Of a stretch of 64,000 nucleotides of DNA, positions 63,447 through 64,000 are shown piece by piece. The position numbers were made by a program, and so were the translations under genes. The stretch comes from Bacteroidales bacterium (GTDB lineage: Bacteria; Bacteroidota; Bacteroidia; Bacteroidales; P3): positions 62,001-126,000 of the forward strand of contig JAKSMO010000001.1 of assembly GCA_024400545.1 (NCBI GenBank), given 5' to 3'. Within the stretch, counting starts at the first letter, position 1, and each line of letters starts with the position of its first letter. Under the pieces are notes generated by a model that made no database searches, was not told where the DNA came from, and saw nothing but the letters and a program-made list of their open reading frames with translations.

Positions 63447-64000
63447 ATGGCAACAGAAACGAGTATTTTCCATAGAACACAGCTGCTGATGGGCTCCGAC
63501 TTTATGCGGCGTATGGCACAAGCCCGGGTGCTTATACTGGGTGTGGGCGGCGTGGGCTCTTGGTGTGCAGAGAGCCTGGTGCGGTCGGGCTTGGGCCACC
63601 TGACAATTGTGGATAACGATACGGTGTGTGTGACCAATGTGAACCGACAGCTGATGGCCACCACCAAGACCGTGGGGCAGGTGAAGGTAGAGGCTTTGAA
63701 GGCCCATTTGCTTGAAATCAATCCCAACCTGGATGTGACTGCCTGCCAGAAAGTGTACCGACCCGAGAATGCCGAAGAATTTGGCTTGGAAAACTACGAC
63801 TTTATTGTGGATGCCATCGACTCGTTGCGCGATAAGCTACACTTGATTCTGCATGGCACAAGGGTGATGAAGGAACATAAGAACATCACCTTTGTCAGCT
63901 CGATGGGAGCGGCCTTGCGAACCGACCCCTTTGCGATTGCCAAGGCCGAGTTTTGGGAGGTGGAAGGCGATCCGCTGGCACGTATGCTGCGCAAGCGCTA
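63447..64000 (+). CDS. tcdA: tRNA threonylcarbamoyladenosine dehydratase TcdA, 3' end cut by window
   Basis: The first 184 codons of a ThiF/E1-like enzyme. The nucleotide-binding VLILGVGGVGSWCAESLVRSG, the IVDNDTVCVTNVNRQ stretch and DAIDSLRDKLHLI match the TcdA/CsdL branch, which cyclises t6A37 in tRNA with ATP. The SSMGAALRTDP segment is also typical. The reading frame is open to the window edge. It stands just after two tRNA genes. Confidence 0.92.
   Translation, partial: MATETSIFHRTQLLMGSDFMRRMAQARVLILGVGGVGSWCAESLVRSGLGHLTIVDNDTVCVTNVNRQLMATTKTVGQVKVEALKAHLLEINPNLDVTACQKVYRPENAEEFGLENYDFIVDAIDSLRDKLHLILHGTRVMKEHKNITFVSSMGAALRTDPFAIAKAEFWEVEGDPLARMLRKR

Overview
The window looks like a chromosomal segment of a member of the Bacteroidota, most likely order Bacteroidales. 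Four things point there. It carries a complete type IX secretion core cluster (PorP/SprF, GldK, GldL, GldM and two GldN proteins). Two secreted proteins end in a type IX C-terminal sorting domain. It has family-typical genes: a UpxY-like NusG paralog, a DUF5020 channel and a lysyl-tRNA synthetase with a C-terminal extension. Intergenic regions repeatedly show the Bacteroidetes promoter pattern TTG, about 19-24 bases, then TAnnTTTG, and clear Shine-Dalgarno sites are rare. No phage, transposase, integrase, CRISPR array or rRNA was found.

Layout. 1-2301 (+): end of hutI, a LolD-type ATPase and rlmB. 2402-3898 (-): a flotillin. 4681-16758 (+): one 12-kb gene for a 4025-residue type IX cargo, overlapping tilS by one base. 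18322-26009: ackA, a C40 peptidase and a DUF4294 protein, an acyltransferase, tRNA-Gln, a nitroreductase, an orphan UpxY-like factor and an SF1 helicase. 26141-28210: a DUF5020 channel with an NCS2 permease, probably a purine uptake pair. 28287-32077: LD-carboxypeptidase, a polysaccharide deacetylase-like protein, a KdsC-like phosphatase and an RlpA-like protein, all envelope-related. 32299-39346: the type IX secretion cluster. 39804-43153: holA and a TonB-dependent receptor.

43415-56710 is one long minus-strand run. In transcription order it holds trkA, two trkH genes, an FtsE-type ATPase, an OmpA-family protein, a FemAB-like transferase, a methyltransferase, rlmH, a small unknown protein, an MBL hydrolase, a small secreted protein, lysS, a second MBL hydrolase and ung. 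Many junctions overlap or have almost no gap. 57602-59482 (+) is a long-chain acyl-CoA ligase. After it come a small lipoprotein, a two-gene operon of secreted proteins (the second a type IX cargo), two tRNA-Val genes and the start of tcdA, cut by the window end.

The clearest functional link is that the type IX machinery (32.3-39.3 kb) can export the cargo at 4.7-16.8 kb and 61.4-63.0 kb. Most other genes are housekeeping. The less explained signals are intergenic: a pair of 85-bp repeats ending in a promoter-like box (4077-4161 and 57404-57488), a MITE-like nested palindrome (56946-57083), and a 22-bp perfect hairpin (22446-22520). There are also unusual gene starts: a likely ATT start for the RlpA-like gene and two in-frame TAA-TTG junctions.
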